Position numbers and translations under genes: made by a program
Source of the DNA: Streptomyces sp. V2I9
GTDB lineage: Bacteria; Actinomycetota; Actinomycetes; Streptomycetales; Streptomycetaceae
NCBI RefSeq assembly: GCF_030817475.1
Contig: NZ_JAUSZJ010000002.1
Span: 3,982,626-4,046,625 of the forward strand
Length of the DNA stretch: 64,000 nucleotides
Reading direction: 5' to 3'
The notes under the pieces: model-generated
Seen by the model: the letters and a program-made list of their open reading frames with translations, nothing else
Told to the model about the DNA's origin: nothing
Database searches by the model: none
In this document: positions 16,141 through 23,621 of the stretch, one piece after another
Layout of the letters: every line of letters begins with the position of its first letter
Numbering within the stretch: position 1 is the stretch's first letter

Positions 16141-16493
16141 CGGTGGCTCCCCTCGCCGCCTTGGTGAACGCGTGCACACTCCAGCCTAAAGTCCTGATGG
16201 GCAATGCGAGACATGCGTCAGATGGCGAGGGTGGGGGGGCGGTCACACCCTTGAACCCGCCATTCCGCTTCCTGCTCAGGGTTAATCTCCGGCACCGCGG
16301 GTGATCGTGTGCGATGATTTGCGCGCCCCCGGTCGCCGACCGTACGGACCGACCGGCCGGCGTCCGCCCCCGCCCCGCCCTCAGAGGCGGCACGCGGTGC
16401 GCACCACTTTTTCTTGATGCACGATCACATCGAACGCAGGCCGGCGGGGTACAGAGAGCCGGTAAAGCGCTGCGACCCCAAGGACAGACAGCC
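16141..16493. other. Intergenic region upstream of a short orphan frame
   Basis: Nothing assignable beyond the start region of the CGNR gene. A 10-bp palindrome GGTGCGCACC followed by a T-rich run lies near 16397-16414, but its role is unclear. Confidence 0.3.
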
Positions 16494-16670
16494 ATGACGA
16501 CCGCCTCCCTGCCCCAGCACCAGGACCTCTTCCTGGAGCCCCGCTTCGCCGTGGACCCGACCGCGCCGGACGAGGACGAAGAGTTCGACGCCGCGTACGA
16601 GGCTCTGCCCGCGCCCACGACCTCGGCCAGGGAGCCGGAGCGGTCCCACCACCGCCCCCGCCGCCGCTGA
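16494..16670 (+). CDS. Small acidic hypothetical protein (58 aa)
   Basis: A 58-residue frame starting at ATG 16494 with AAGGA 12-16 bases upstream. The middle is acidic (DPTAPDEDEEFDAAYEALPA) and the end strongly basic (SHHRPRRR). No domain or signal peptide is recognised. It is isolated in an otherwise empty stretch, the codons are mostly GC-ending, and it could be a short regulatory or structural protein or chance. Conservation in related genomes would decide. Confidence 0.4.
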   Translation: MTTASLPQHQDLFLEPRFAVDPTAPDEDEEFDAAYEALPAPTTSAREPERSHHRPRRR

Positions 16671-17338
16671 CCCGGACGCCAAAGCCCCGGCCGCCGCTGA
16701 CCCGCGCGACAAGCCCTGGTCGCGGTTGACCTGGACGACGACGAGCCCCCGGTCGCCGGGGAGCGGGCTTGCCGCGCGGGTTCGCGCCCCGCAGGTCCGT
16801 CACGGCTGCGCGGCCCCCTTGCGGCCCCGGCGCGGGCCGCGCCGCCTCGCCACGGAGCTGGCCGTTCCGCGCGCCTCCGCCCCGTTCCGTTCCGGAGCGA
16901 AAGCCGCTGGAGGCCGTGGCGGCGGGACGGTAGGCTCCCGTTCCATGTCCAGCCCCGAGTCCGACAGACTCCGGCCACCGGTGCGCCGGTGGCCGTGTTC
17001 CCGCTGAGCGTCGCCGGCTGACCCTTCAGGTCCCCGGCCCCCTTCGCCACGGTTCCACGTCCCCCGGCCCACCGCGGGTGCGGGCCGTTCCCCTTCCGCG
17101 TACGCGCTGATCCATCGCCGTACGCGGGGTTCGTGCCGACCGGCCGACCACCGGCACACCGCCGGCCGGTCGCCGCCGGGCACGTCTCCGCGCCGCCCCT
17201 TCAGGCCCGGCCCTCTCCGGCGCTCCGGAAGCAGTCCGCCAGGCCCGTCCGGCTTCGGCGGCGGGCGTCCGCGCGACCCGTATCCCGCACTCCGGTCTGT
17301 CTGTCCACGCGACGGTTCCGTCCAAGGGGTACCCACCC
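16671..17338. other. Long region upstream of the Cmx-type transporter
   Basis: No convincing gene. Inverted repeat GACCGGCC (17138-17145) / GGCCGGTC (17164-17171) lies about 165 bases before the transporter start and could be an operator or leader hairpin. The transporter has AAGGGG ten bases before its ATG. Confidence 0.35.
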
Positions 17339-18559
17339 ATGCCATTCGCCGTATACGTCCTGGGGCTCGCGGTCTTCGCCCAGGGCACCTCCGAATTCAT
17401 GCTGTCCGGGCTGGTCTCGGGCATCGCCGCCGACCTCGGCGTCTCCCTCTCCGCCGCCGGTCTCCTCACCTCGGCGTTCGCCGTCGGGATGGTCGTCGGC
17501 GCGCCGCTCATGGCGCTGGCCGGCCGCACCTGGCCGCGCCGCCGCGCCCTGCTGTTCTTCCTCGCGGTGTTCATCGCCGTCCATGTCGTCGGCGCTCTCA
17601 CCCCGAGTTACGGAGTGCTCCTGGCGACCCGCTTCGTCGGGGCTCTCGCCAACGCGGGTTTCTGGGCGGTGGCCCTGACGACCGCCGTCGCGCTGGTCCC
17701 CGACCGGCTGAAGGGCCGGGCCACGGCCGTGGTGGTCGGAGGGGTGACGATCGCCTGCGTGGTGGGCGTCCCGGCCGGAGCGGTGCTGGGGGAGCACTGG
17801 GGGTGGCGGTCCGCCTTCTGGGCCGTCGCGCTCGTCTCCCTGCCCGCCGTCGTCGCGGTGCTGCGTTCCCTTCCCGGCGGCCGGAGCACGGAGGAGGGCG
17901 CCGCGCCCGTGCCCGTACGCGACGAACTGCGCGTGCTCACCGGCCCCCGGCTGCGGCCCGTGCTGCTGACGATGGCCCTGGTGCAGGGGGCGACCTTCTG
18001 CGCGTTCTCCTACCTGGAGCCGCTGCTGACCCGCGAGACGGGCCTGGGGGCGGTCTGGGTGCCGGTGGCCCTGGCCCTCTTCGGGGCGGGGGCGTTCGCC
18101 GGGGTCACGGTGGCGGGCCGGTTCACGGACGCCCACCCCGTCGCGGTCGTCGCCACGGGTATGACCGCGCTCGTCGTCGGCTGGACGGCGCTCGCCCTGA
18201 CGGCGGGCCGCCCGGTGTTCGCGCTGGCGCTGATCCCGCTGCTGGGCCTGCTCGCCTTCGGTACGGGTACCGCACTGATCACCCGGGTCCTGGGGCTGGC
18301 TCCCGGAGCGCCGACGCTGGCCGGGGCCTTCTCGACGGCGGCCTTCAACCTCGGGGCGACGGTGGGCCCGTGGGCGGGCGGCCTGACGCTGGACGCCGGG
18401 CTCGGCTACCGGGGACCCGTGTGGGTGAGCGCCCTGCTCATGGCCCTGGCCCTGCTCACGGCCGGAGCGGGGTGGCTGGTACGCCGGGCGCGGGGGAGTG
18501 CGCGGGGCCGTACGGGTGGGCGTGCGCGGGGCCATGCGGAGGTGGAGGCGGGGCACTGA
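17339..18559 (+). CDS. Cmx/CmlR-type chloramphenicol efflux MFS transporter
   Basis: 406 residues, 12 predicted membrane helices. The N-terminus MPFAVYVLGLAVFAQGTSEF and the following FMLSGLVSGIAADLGVS are characteristic of the actinobacterial Cmx/CmrA/CmlR group of drug:proton antiporters that export chloramphenicol. Motif A appears as LAGRTWPRRRALL after helix 2. Gln/Glu/Phe residues of the first helix match that subgroup as I know it. The C-terminal tail is Arg/Gly-rich and overlaps a convergent hypothetical gene. Chloramphenicol export is the family function; other hydrophobic drugs may also be substrates. No resistance island or mobile element surrounds it, so it looks like a resident chromosomal gene. 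Confidence 0.88.
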   Translation: MPFAVYVLGLAVFAQGTSEFMLSGLVSGIAADLGVSLSAAGLLTSAFAVGMVVGAPLMALAGRTWPRRRALLFFLAVFIAVHVVGALTPSYGVLLATRFVGALANAGFWAVALTTAVALVPDRLKGRATAVVVGGVTIACVVGVPAGAVLGEHWGWRSAFWAVALVSLPAVVAVLRSLPGGRSTEEGAAPVPVRDELRVLTGPRLRPVLLTMALVQGATFCAFSYLEPLLTRETGLGAVWVPVALALFGAGAFAGVTVAGRFTDAHPVAVVATGMTALVVGWTALALTAGRPVFALALIPLLGLLAFGTGTALITRVLGLAPGAPTLAGAFSTAAFNLGATVGPWAGGLTLDAGLGYRGPVWVSALLMALALLTAGAGWLVRRARGSARGRTGGRARGHAEVEAGH

Positions 18560-18911
18560 GGCTCAGGTACGTGAGGGGCCGCACGTGCCACTCGATGTGC
18601 CGCCCTTTGCGGAGCATCAGAGTGAACCCGCAGTCCTCGCCCCGGTGCAGGGCACCGAGCGCGTGCACCCAGCCGCCCTGCTCGGCCCAGTGGAGGGCTC
18701 GCCCCGCTTCGTGCGGGGCGAGCCCGAGGACGTGGCTGGAGCGGAGCTGCACGCGCAGGACCCGGATGGCGTCGCGGGGGGTGGCCAGGACGCGCAGGTC
18801 GACGGGTTCGGGGACGAACCCGTTGGCAGGCCCGTACCGCAGGACCTCGTACCGGAACCCGCACTGCCGCTGGGCCTGAACGAGGGGGTGGGGGCGGGGA
18901 GAAGTGCGCAT
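18456..18911 (-). CDS. Hypothetical protein
   Basis: 151 residues with no recognised domain. Residues 1-118 look like a folded domain (VPEPVDLRVLATPRDAIRVL, ALHWAEQGGWVHALGALHRG), while the last 33 are Pro/Ala/His-rich and lie over the end of the convergent transporter gene, which they overlap by 104 bases. The true stop may therefore be under weak constraint. There is no signal peptide or membrane segment. No ribosome binding site is visible at the ATG. Function unknown. Confidence 0.6.
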   Translation of the reverse strand: MRTSPRPHPLVQAQRQCGFRYEVLRYGPANGFVPEPVDLRVLATPRDAIRVLRVQLRSSHVLGLAPHEAGRALHWAEQGGWVHALGALHRGEDCGFTLMLRKGRHIEWHVRPLTYLSLSAPPPPPHGPAHAHPYGPAHSPAPGVPATPLRP

Positions 18912-19047
18912 GGTCGACCGTCCGATCGCAGCGTCCGGGGCACCGGGCGCTCCACAGGGCGGCCCGGTCCAACGTCGGTGACGGTAGCGTCACGCGCAGC
19001 TACGGCGCAACCATGCGCCGGTACAAATATGCTGGCTCATACGTGCG

Positions 19048-19077
19048 AAGGCCCTCCACCGCGGGGTGGAGGGCCTT
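19048..19077 (-). terminator. Perfect hairpin terminator after the DUF397 gene
   Basis: AAGGCCCTCCACC (19048-19060) and its exact complement (19065-19077) enclose a 4-base loop, 26 bases past the stop codon of the DUF397 gene. Confidence 0.8.
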
Positions 19078-19102
19078 TGTGGCGAGGAGAGTTCGGACCG
19101 CC

Positions 19103-19300
19103 CTACTGGGCGAAGTGGTCGAACTCGCCCGCCTTGACACCCTTGATGAACGCGGCGAACTTCTCGCGGGAGGTGGCGGTCACGGTGCCGGGGTCGTCAC
19201 TCTCGCGCATGAGGATCCGACCGGCCTTCTCGGTGATCTCCACGCACTGGTCCTGTGAGGCGGAGAAGGAGGACTTCTGCCACTCAAGTGCTTCGTTCAT
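19103..19300 (-). CDS. DUF397 small protein, partner of the XRE regulator
   Basis: 65 residues with the hallmark start of DUF397, LEWQKSSFSASQDQCVEI, and a C-terminal FAAFIKGVKAGEFD. DUF397 proteins are nearly always encoded next to an XRE regulator with a DUF5753 domain, and in S. coelicolor such pairs (the WhiJ type) influence development. ATG at 19300 was chosen because the conserved sequence starts there and the upstream regulator gene ends 11 bases before. The two genes form one minus-strand unit closed by a strong hairpin. Confidence 0.92.
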   Translation of the reverse strand: MNEALEWQKSSFSASQDQCVEITEKAGRILMRESDDPGTVTATSREKFAAFIKGVKAGEFDHFAQ

Positions 19301-19311
19301 GCGGGGAATTC

Positions 19312-20166
19312 TCACATATCCCGTGCGAGGTGACGGACGAAGCTCCGCGACTCCACTGGGTCCAGAGCGACCGTCTGTCCCAGGTCGAGGAGGAGGCGGA
19401 AGCGGTGCAATTCGGCCTCCGCGTCCAAGTAGAACGTGCGCGTAGGGGCGTCAATGTGCACGGTGTCGAGCTGGGGCACCACGCCGCCCGCGTACAGAGC
19501 GGTGTGGGTCATGTCCACACTCTGCTCACTGGAAAACGTGATGACGCGCAGGGAGACGTTGGGCCGGTCCGTTGCTTCCAGCAGGTGTTCCAACTGGGCA
19601 CGCGCGACCTTGCGTCCGCCCACCCGCATCCGCAGCGCCGCCTCGTGCACGATGGGCGCGAACTCCGGCGGGTCCTCCCGATCGAGAATGCCCGCCCTCC
19701 GCATGCGGTGCTCCACTCTGGCCTCCACCTCGTCATCGGGCAGCTTGGGCAACGCCAGCCCGAACATCGCCCGCGCGTACTCGGGTGTCTGGAGCAATCC
19801 CGGCATGTTCACCGGTTGGAGGCTCCGCATGTAGCGCGCGTGGTGCTCCAGCTCTGCGATGTCCAGGAATCCGGGCGGCAGCACCCCGCGGTACTCGTCC
19901 CACCAGAACTGCCCCCGGTGCTCACGGGATATCGCGCACAGGGCGTCGATCAGTGCCTCGTCGTCGCAGGCGTAGAAGCTCGCCAGCCGGCGGATGCGCT
20001 CCTCGCTGATACCGCTGCGTCCGGCCTCGATGTTGCTGATCCTGGCCTGATCGGTCGAGATGCGCCCGGCGGCCTCGCGGGCGGTCCTGCCCGCGCGCTC
20101 CCGAAGCTTCCTCAGCTCGGCGCCCAGGCGGACCTGGCGAGCGGTCGGGTTGTCCCTTGGTGGCAT
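19312..20166 (-). CDS. XRE-family regulator with DUF5753 domain (WhiJ-like)
   Basis: 284 residues. Residues 10-65 form a helix-turn-helix of the XRE type (LRKLRERAGRTAREAAGRIS, ISNIEAGRSGISEERIRRLA). Residues about 95-275 form the DUF5753 domain, with the conserved FLDIAELEHHARYMRSLQP and PGLLQTPEYARAMF. ATG at 20166 has GGAAGGTGAC just upstream. The gene precedes the DUF397 gene and is divergent from an anti-sigma-like ATPase gene; this three-gene set is the abundant WhiJ-type module of Streptomyces. A 12-bp palindrome in the divergent promoter region may be its operator. Confidence 0.92.
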   Translation of the reverse strand: MPPRDNPTARQVRLGAELRKLRERAGRTAREAAGRISTDQARISNIEAGRSGISEERIRRLASFYACDDEALIDALCAISREHRGQFWWDEYRGVLPPGFLDIAELEHHARYMRSLQPVNMPGLLQTPEYARAMFGLALPKLPDDEVEARVEHRMRRAGILDREDPPEFAPIVHEAALRMRVGGRKVARAQLEHLLEATDRPNVSLRVITFSSEQSVDMTHTALYAGGVVPQLDTVHIDAPTRTFYLDAEAELHRFRLLLDLGQTVALDPVESRSFVRHLARDM

Positions 20167-20259
20167 GTCACCTTCCCCTGTCTGCGTGTGCAGTGTCGCA
20201 GGGCTCGGCGCGGCCGACCGTCCGTTCGCCCATGCGAGTGAACGAGGTGAGTGCATTCT

Positions 20260-20271
20260 TGTTCCGGAACA
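20260..20271. promoter_or_regulatory. Candidate operator of the WhiJ-type trio
   Basis: TGTTCCGGAACA is a perfect 12-bp palindrome in the 265-bp region between the XRE gene and the divergent ATPase gene. On the minus strand TAGGGT (20284-20279) lies just upstream and could be the -10 box of the XRE gene, which would place the palindrome at the transcription start. Confidence 0.45.
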
Positions 20272-20431
20272 TTTATTGACCCTAGCCTGCCTCGGAGACC
20301 GATGCGCCGGGCATCGACGCCGAAGTGCAGCCGTATGCGGGGGGCTTGACCGGTACCTGTATGCGACCGGAGCCACGGTGGCCGACCGGAATGGCGCACC
20401 CATCGACTCTGGCTCACGTAGGGAGACCTCC

Positions 20432-20914
20432 ATGCCGGCCGCTATCGCGCCACCTGCCCCGTTCCCGTACGTCCCCCCGTCCTGCGAGGGCTATCAGCTC
20501 GCGATGCCCAACTCCGCCGTCGCCGCGAAGATCGCGCGGGACTTCGTCGGGGCGCTGCTCCGGAGCGGCGCGCACTCCGGGGTCGCGGACGACGCCCGGC
20601 TCTGCGTGAGCGAGGTGGTGGCCAACGTGTACTGCCACACGCGGTCGAAGCTGGTCCGGGTCGAGGTCCTGGTGGGCCGGGAACAGGTCTCGGTCCACGT
20701 GACCAACGACTACGTGGGTCCGCCGCCCGAACCCCTGGCCCGCCCGGAGGGCGAGGGCGGGCGCGGCCTCCTCGTCGTCAACGGCCTGGCCACCAGCTGG
20801 GGGAGCACCACCCGCAAGGTGAAGTCCCGGCGCACCAAGACGGTCTGGTTCGTCCTGGCCCACCCCGAGCCCCGTTCGGTGCCGGCATCCGCCCCCGACC
20901 GCGAGTCCCCGTAG
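20432..20914 (+). CDS. Anti-sigma-like ATP-binding protein (HATPase_c_2)
   Basis: 160 residues. A GHKL-type ATPase of the RsbW/SpoIIAB-like group: N-box LCVSEVVANVYCHTRSK (residues about 53-69), and the G1 box EGEGGRGLLVVNGLATSWG (residues about 107-125). Such single-domain proteins regulate sigma factors or partner proteins by binding or phosphorylation. Start ATG at 20432 with GGGAG upstream. It is divergent from the XRE/DUF397 pair, which is the usual arrangement; whether it binds the DUF397 protein is not known. A GC-rich hairpin follows the stop. Confidence 0.88.
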   Translation: MPAAIAPPAPFPYVPPSCEGYQLAMPNSAVAAKIARDFVGALLRSGAHSGVADDARLCVSEVVANVYCHTRSKLVRVEVLVGREQVSVHVTNDYVGPPPEPLARPEGEGGRGLLVVNGLATSWGSTTRKVKSRRTKTVWFVLAHPEPRSVPASAPDRESP

Positions 20915-20928
20915 CGGCAACGGCGGAA

Positions 20929-20958
20929 GCCGCCGCCCCCGAGCGGGGGAGCGGCGGC
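20929..20958. terminator. Hairpin terminator between convergent genes
   Basis: GCCGCCGCCCCC pairs with GGGGG-A-GCGGCGGC across a 4-base loop, between the ATPase gene and the end of the NlpC/P60 gene; probably works in both directions. Confidence 0.6.
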
Positions 20959-20996
20959 CTCGGCCGTGCACCGGGGCGCCCGTGGGCGCTTGTGAA

Positions 20997-21851
20997 TCAG
21001 AGAACGCGGACCGCGCCGGTCGGCCGGTCGTAGTCCATGGAGCGCTGCACCGTGCCGGTGCTGGAGTTCTGCGCGCCGACGAACTGGCCGCCGCCGACGT
21101 AGATCGCGACGTGGTAGGCGCTGCCCGCGCCGCCCCAGTAGAGGATGTCGCCGGGCTGGAGGTTGTCCAGGGAGACCTGCGTGCCGTAGGTCGACTGGGC
21201 CTGGGAGACGCGCGGCAGGTCGATGCCCGCCGTGCGGTAGGCGGCCTGGACCAGGCCCGAGCAGTCCCACGCGTTCGGGCCGGTGCCGCCGGAGACGTAC
21301 GCGTCGCCGACCTGGGCCTTGGCGAACGCCACGATGGAGGCGGCGGAGCCGCTCACGTTCGAGGAGGAGGACGGGGCGGAGGCAGAGCTGTCCGAGGAGG
21401 AGGAGCCCGAGGTGCCGGTGGAGGCGCTGAGCGTGGTGCGCTCGGTGGACCGGGAAGCGCGCTCCGCACGCTCCTTGGCCTCTTCCTCCGCCTTGGCCTT
21501 CGCGGCGGCTTCGGCCTTCTTCTTGGCCTCGTCCTTGCGGACGGCCTCGGCGTGGGCCTTCTTGGCCGTCTTCGCGGCCTTCTCGGCCGCGGCGTCCTGG
21601 TCCGCCTGCTTCTCCATGTCGAGCGCGAGCTGCTGCGTGGCCTCAGCGGAGGCGGCAGCGGCGGCGGAGAAGCCGGAGGCGATGGTGGGCATCTCGATCG
21701 TCTGGGTCACCGGCTCGGCCTGGGCCGGACCGGCGGCACCCGCGACCGCGATGGTGCTGAGGAAGCCACCGGCAACTCCGGCTCGCAGAGCCGTCTTCGA
21801 GGCGCGCTGGCGGGGCTTCCGGTGGCTGGGTATGTGAGCGGTGTGGGACAT
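20997..21851 (-). CDS. Secreted NlpC/P60 peptidoglycan hydrolase (C40 peptidase)
   Basis: 284 residues. A signal peptide (basic SHRKPRQRASK then a hydrophobic core AGVAGGFLSTIAVAGAAG, cleaved near AQA) leads to an Ala/Glu/Lys-rich coiled coil (about residues 75-140), a Ser-rich linker and a C-terminal NlpC/P60 domain from about 175. The catalytic cysteine is in AWDCSGLV and the histidine in SAYHVAIYVGGG, so a D,L-endopeptidase cutting peptidoglycan stem peptides is expected. The ATG at 21851 fits the signal peptide although no Shine-Dalgarno sequence is visible. The upstream region to nuoA is 837 bases long and carries a perfect 20-bp palindrome. Confidence 0.93.
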   Translation of the reverse strand: MSHTAHIPSHRKPRQRASKTALRAGVAGGFLSTIAVAGAAGPAQAEPVTQTIEMPTIASGFSAAAAASAEATQQLALDMEKQADQDAAAEKAAKTAKKAHAEAVRKDEAKKKAEAAAKAKAEEEAKERAERASRSTERTTLSASTGTSGSSSSDSSASAPSSSSNVSGSAASIVAFAKAQVGDAYVSGGTGPNAWDCSGLVQAAYRTAGIDLPRVSQAQSTYGTQVSLDNLQPGDILYWGGAGSAYHVAIYVGGGQFVGAQNSSTGTVQRSMDYDRPTGAVRVL

Positions 21852-21987
21852 GGGTACTAGCGCTATCAGGGCTGTAGGGGTCCCATCAAGAAACGTGTGT
21901 TGCGACACAGTTACGTTCGGAATCTCCGAATCCGCTTTCTGGGCGCCTTTATTGACGCCGTAACGGGCAAATCGGGCAGGCGCGATC

Positions 21988-22007
21988 AAGGCGGTGATCA
22001 CCGCCTT
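21988..22007. promoter_or_regulatory. Perfect 20-bp palindrome upstream of the NlpC/P60 gene
   Basis: AAGGCGGTGATCACCGCCTT reads the same on both strands. It lies 137-156 bases upstream of the hydrolase start. The lack of a loop favours a protein operator over an RNA hairpin. The core GGTGATCACC resembles sites with GTGA/TCAC half-sites, but no specific regulator is assigned. Confidence 0.5.
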
Positions 22008-22510
22008 TCGGCAATACGCCCGAATTGCCCCTCGCTTACCACCCGTTCACGCCGATGGCCAAGCCCGCTTTTCTGTGAAGCCGCCGAGTGTGGCGCAGGT
22101 CACGGCGCGGGTCGGCCGGTCCGGGCAACCCGCGCGGGTGCGGTCCGCGTCGCCCCTCCCCGCCCCGGCCGGCCGGTGGAGTTCGGGTCACCGGTCCGTG
22201 AGGTGTGCGACCTGACCGGCCGTGAGGTGCTCGCTCCCGACGGTCCGAGGTGTCGCTCCCCGGAACTTCGTGAATGCGCGCACATGTCCGCATCGGTCCC
22301 CGCTGTCGCTCGTCCGGGTGGGTGTGAGGATCGAGCGGAGCCCTTATCACCTCGCGGGCGCCCACCGCCAATTTGCTTGTAGTGGCTGTCCATTGATAGC
22401 GCACCACGCCTTTGACCAGCGGTAACACCGTCGAATGTCACGTCTCGTGATCACTCGGCCGCTTCGCGTACGAAGATCACCGCTCATACGACTTCATGAT
22501 CCTTCGTCAG

Positions 22511-22557
22511 GTGGTGGAGATCACAAAGTCGTTACCGCACCCCGTGTCGCAGATCAC
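22511..22557 (+). promoter_or_regulatory. Two direct Crp-like elements upstream of the nuo promoter
   Basis: GTGGTGGAGATCAC (22511-22524) and GTGTCGCAGATCAC (22544-22557) both fit GTG-N6-AT-CAC, one mismatch from the Crp consensus GTG-N6-GNCAC, and are 33 bases apart, about three helical turns. They end 14 bases before the -10 box. Confidence 0.4.
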
Positions 22558-22570
22558 AGGGGGCCAGGCA

Positions 22571-22576
22571 TAGGAT
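22571..22576 (+). promoter_or_regulatory. Candidate -10 box of the nuo operon
   Basis: TAGGAT fits TANNNT and would start transcription near 22583, about 105 bases before nuoA and just in front of the Rex-type operator. No good -35 hexamer is visible, consistent with activator dependence. Confidence 0.5.
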
Positions 22577-22592
22577 GCGGGGCAGTCGGGCT

Positions 22593-22608
22593 TGTGAACT
22601 GCCTCACA
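22593..22608 (+). promoter_or_regulatory. Rex operator (ROP) of the nuo operon
   Basis: TGTGAACTGCCTCACA matches the Streptomyces Rex consensus TGTGAAC-N3-TTCACA at all but one position. Rex is the NADH/NAD+-sensing repressor and nuo is a known Rex target in S. coelicolor. The site lies about 10-25 bases past the predicted transcription start, a position suited to repression. Confidence 0.75.
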
Positions 22609-22688
22609 TGTGCACGATCTTGGTGAGGCGGCGAGCCGGTCGCCCGATGCGGTCCACAGGTCAAGGACGACTGGAAGGAGCGAGGAGC

Positions 22689-23048
22689 GTGAATGCCTAC
22701 GCGCCCATCCTCGTGCTCGGCGCCCTCGGGGCAGGGTTTGCGATCTTCTCCGTGGTCATGGCCACGCTTATCGGCCCCAAGCGGTACAACCGGGCAAAGC
22801 TCGAAGCGTACGAGTGCGGCATCGAACCCACCCCGACTCCCGCCGGAGGCGGCCGCTTTCCGATCAAGTACTACCTGACGGCGATGCTTTTCATCGTCTT
22901 CGACATCGAGATCGTCTTCCTCTATCCCTGGGCGGTCTCGTTCGACGCCCTGGGGATCTTCGGGCTCGTGGAGATGCTGCTCTTCGTGCTCACCGTCTTC
23001 GTCGCCTACGCGTACGTATGGCGTCGCGGCGGCCTGGAATGGGACTGA
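22689..23048 (+). CDS. nuoA: NADH-quinone oxidoreductase subunit A
   Basis: 119 residues, three membrane helices (about 5-27, 60-85 and 88-112). Subunit A forms, with H, J and K, the membrane base of complex I at the quinone chamber. The conserved loop between helices 1 and 2 is present: YECGIEPTPTPAGGGRFPIK, containing the Cys of the TMH1-2 loop. GTG at 22689 has AAGGAGCGAGGAG upstream; the frame could be read further upstream but that part covers the promoter and the Rex operator. First gene of the 14-gene operon; nuoB follows after 18 bases. Confidence 0.97.
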   Translation: MNAYAPILVLGALGAGFAIFSVVMATLIGPKRYNRAKLEAYECGIEPTPTPAGGGRFPIKYYLTAMLFIVFDIEIVFLYPWAVSFDALGIFGLVEMLLFVLTVFVAYAYVWRRGGLEWD

Positions 23049-23066
23049 GGGGCTGAGGGGCACACC

Positions 23067-23621
23067 ATGGGACTCGAAGAGAAACTGCCGAGCGGCTTCG
23101 TTCTGACCACGGTCGAGCAGGCCGCGGGCTGGGTGCGGAAGTCCTCCGTCTTCCCGGCCACGTTCGGACTGGCCTGCTGCGCCATCGAGATGATGACGAC
23201 CGGCGCCGGCCGCTACGACCTCGCCCGGTTCGGGATGGAGGTCTTCCGCGGATCGCCGCGCCAGGCCGACCTGATGATCGTCGCGGGACGGGTCAGCCAG
23301 AAGATGGCGCCCGTCCTCCGGCAGGTCTACGACCAGATGCCGAATCCCAAGTGGGTCATCTCCATGGGGGTTTGCGCGTCATCGGGCGGTATGTTCAACA
23401 ATTACGCCATTGTGCAGGGTGTTGATCACATTGTCCCGGTCGATATCTATTTGCCGGGTTGTCCGCCACGTCCTGAGATGCTGATGGACGCCATCCTCAA
23501 GCTCCACCAGAAGATCCAGGGCACCAAGCTCGGGGTCAACGCGGAGGAGGCCGCCCGCGAGGCGGAGGAAGCGGCCCTCAAGGCACTGCCCCTGATCGAG
23601 ATGAAGGGGCTGCTCCGGTGA
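23067..23621 (+). CDS. nuoB: NADH-quinone oxidoreductase subunit B
   Basis: 184 residues. Carries the terminal 4Fe-4S cluster N2, which passes electrons to menaquinone. Its ligands are visible: adjacent C37 and C38 in GLACCAIEM, C103 in GVCASSGG, and C132 in LPGCPPRP. A C-terminal Ala/Glu-rich extension (from about 150) goes beyond the core. Codons about 101-140, covering C103 to just past C132, use many A/T-ending codons (for example GTT, TCA, AAT, ATT, GAT, TAT, TGT), quite unlike the surrounding sequence. The stop overlaps the GTG start of nuoC. Confidence 0.97.
   Translation: MGLEEKLPSGFVLTTVEQAAGWVRKSSVFPATFGLACCAIEMMTTGAGRYDLARFGMEVFRGSPRQADLMIVAGRVSQKMAPVLRQVYDQMPNPKWVISMGVCASSGGMFNNYAIVQGVDHIVPVDIYLPGCPPRPEMLMDAILKLHQKIQGTKLGVNAEEAAREAEEAALKALPLIEMKGLLR

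Larger units (their letters stand above)
21852..22688. other. Long divergent region between the NlpC/P60 gene and nuoA
   Basis: No convincing gene on either strand. The half near the hydrolase gene holds a 20-bp palindrome (21988-22007) and a GGCAAT/ATTGCC inverted repeat (22010-22029). The half near nuoA holds four GATCAC elements (22449, 22475, 22519, 22552), a TAGGAT -10 box and a Rex-type operator. I looked for a c-di-AMP (ydaO) riboswitch in front of the hydrolase gene and did not find its conserved sequences. Confidence 0.5.

Noticed and set aside
17133..17338. Leader peptide and attenuator for the Cmx-type transporter
   Set aside because: Some chloramphenicol-resistance genes have a translated leader. 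A GTG frame and an inverted repeat exist here, but no short peptide with a ribosome binding site ends next to a hairpin covering the gene start.
21852..22440. c-di-AMP (ydaO) riboswitch upstream of the NlpC/P60 gene
   Set aside because: Such riboswitches precede several Streptomyces wall hydrolase genes, so I looked for GGGGACC, GGGGTGAAT and the AGCTAACC-GTAGGCG end on the minus strand; the conserved set is not present.
22554..23063. Minus-strand frame opposite nuoA
   Set aside because: A shadow of the nuoA codon pattern; the same holds for the many long frames opposite nuoG, nuoL-N, recQ and the ketosynthase genes.
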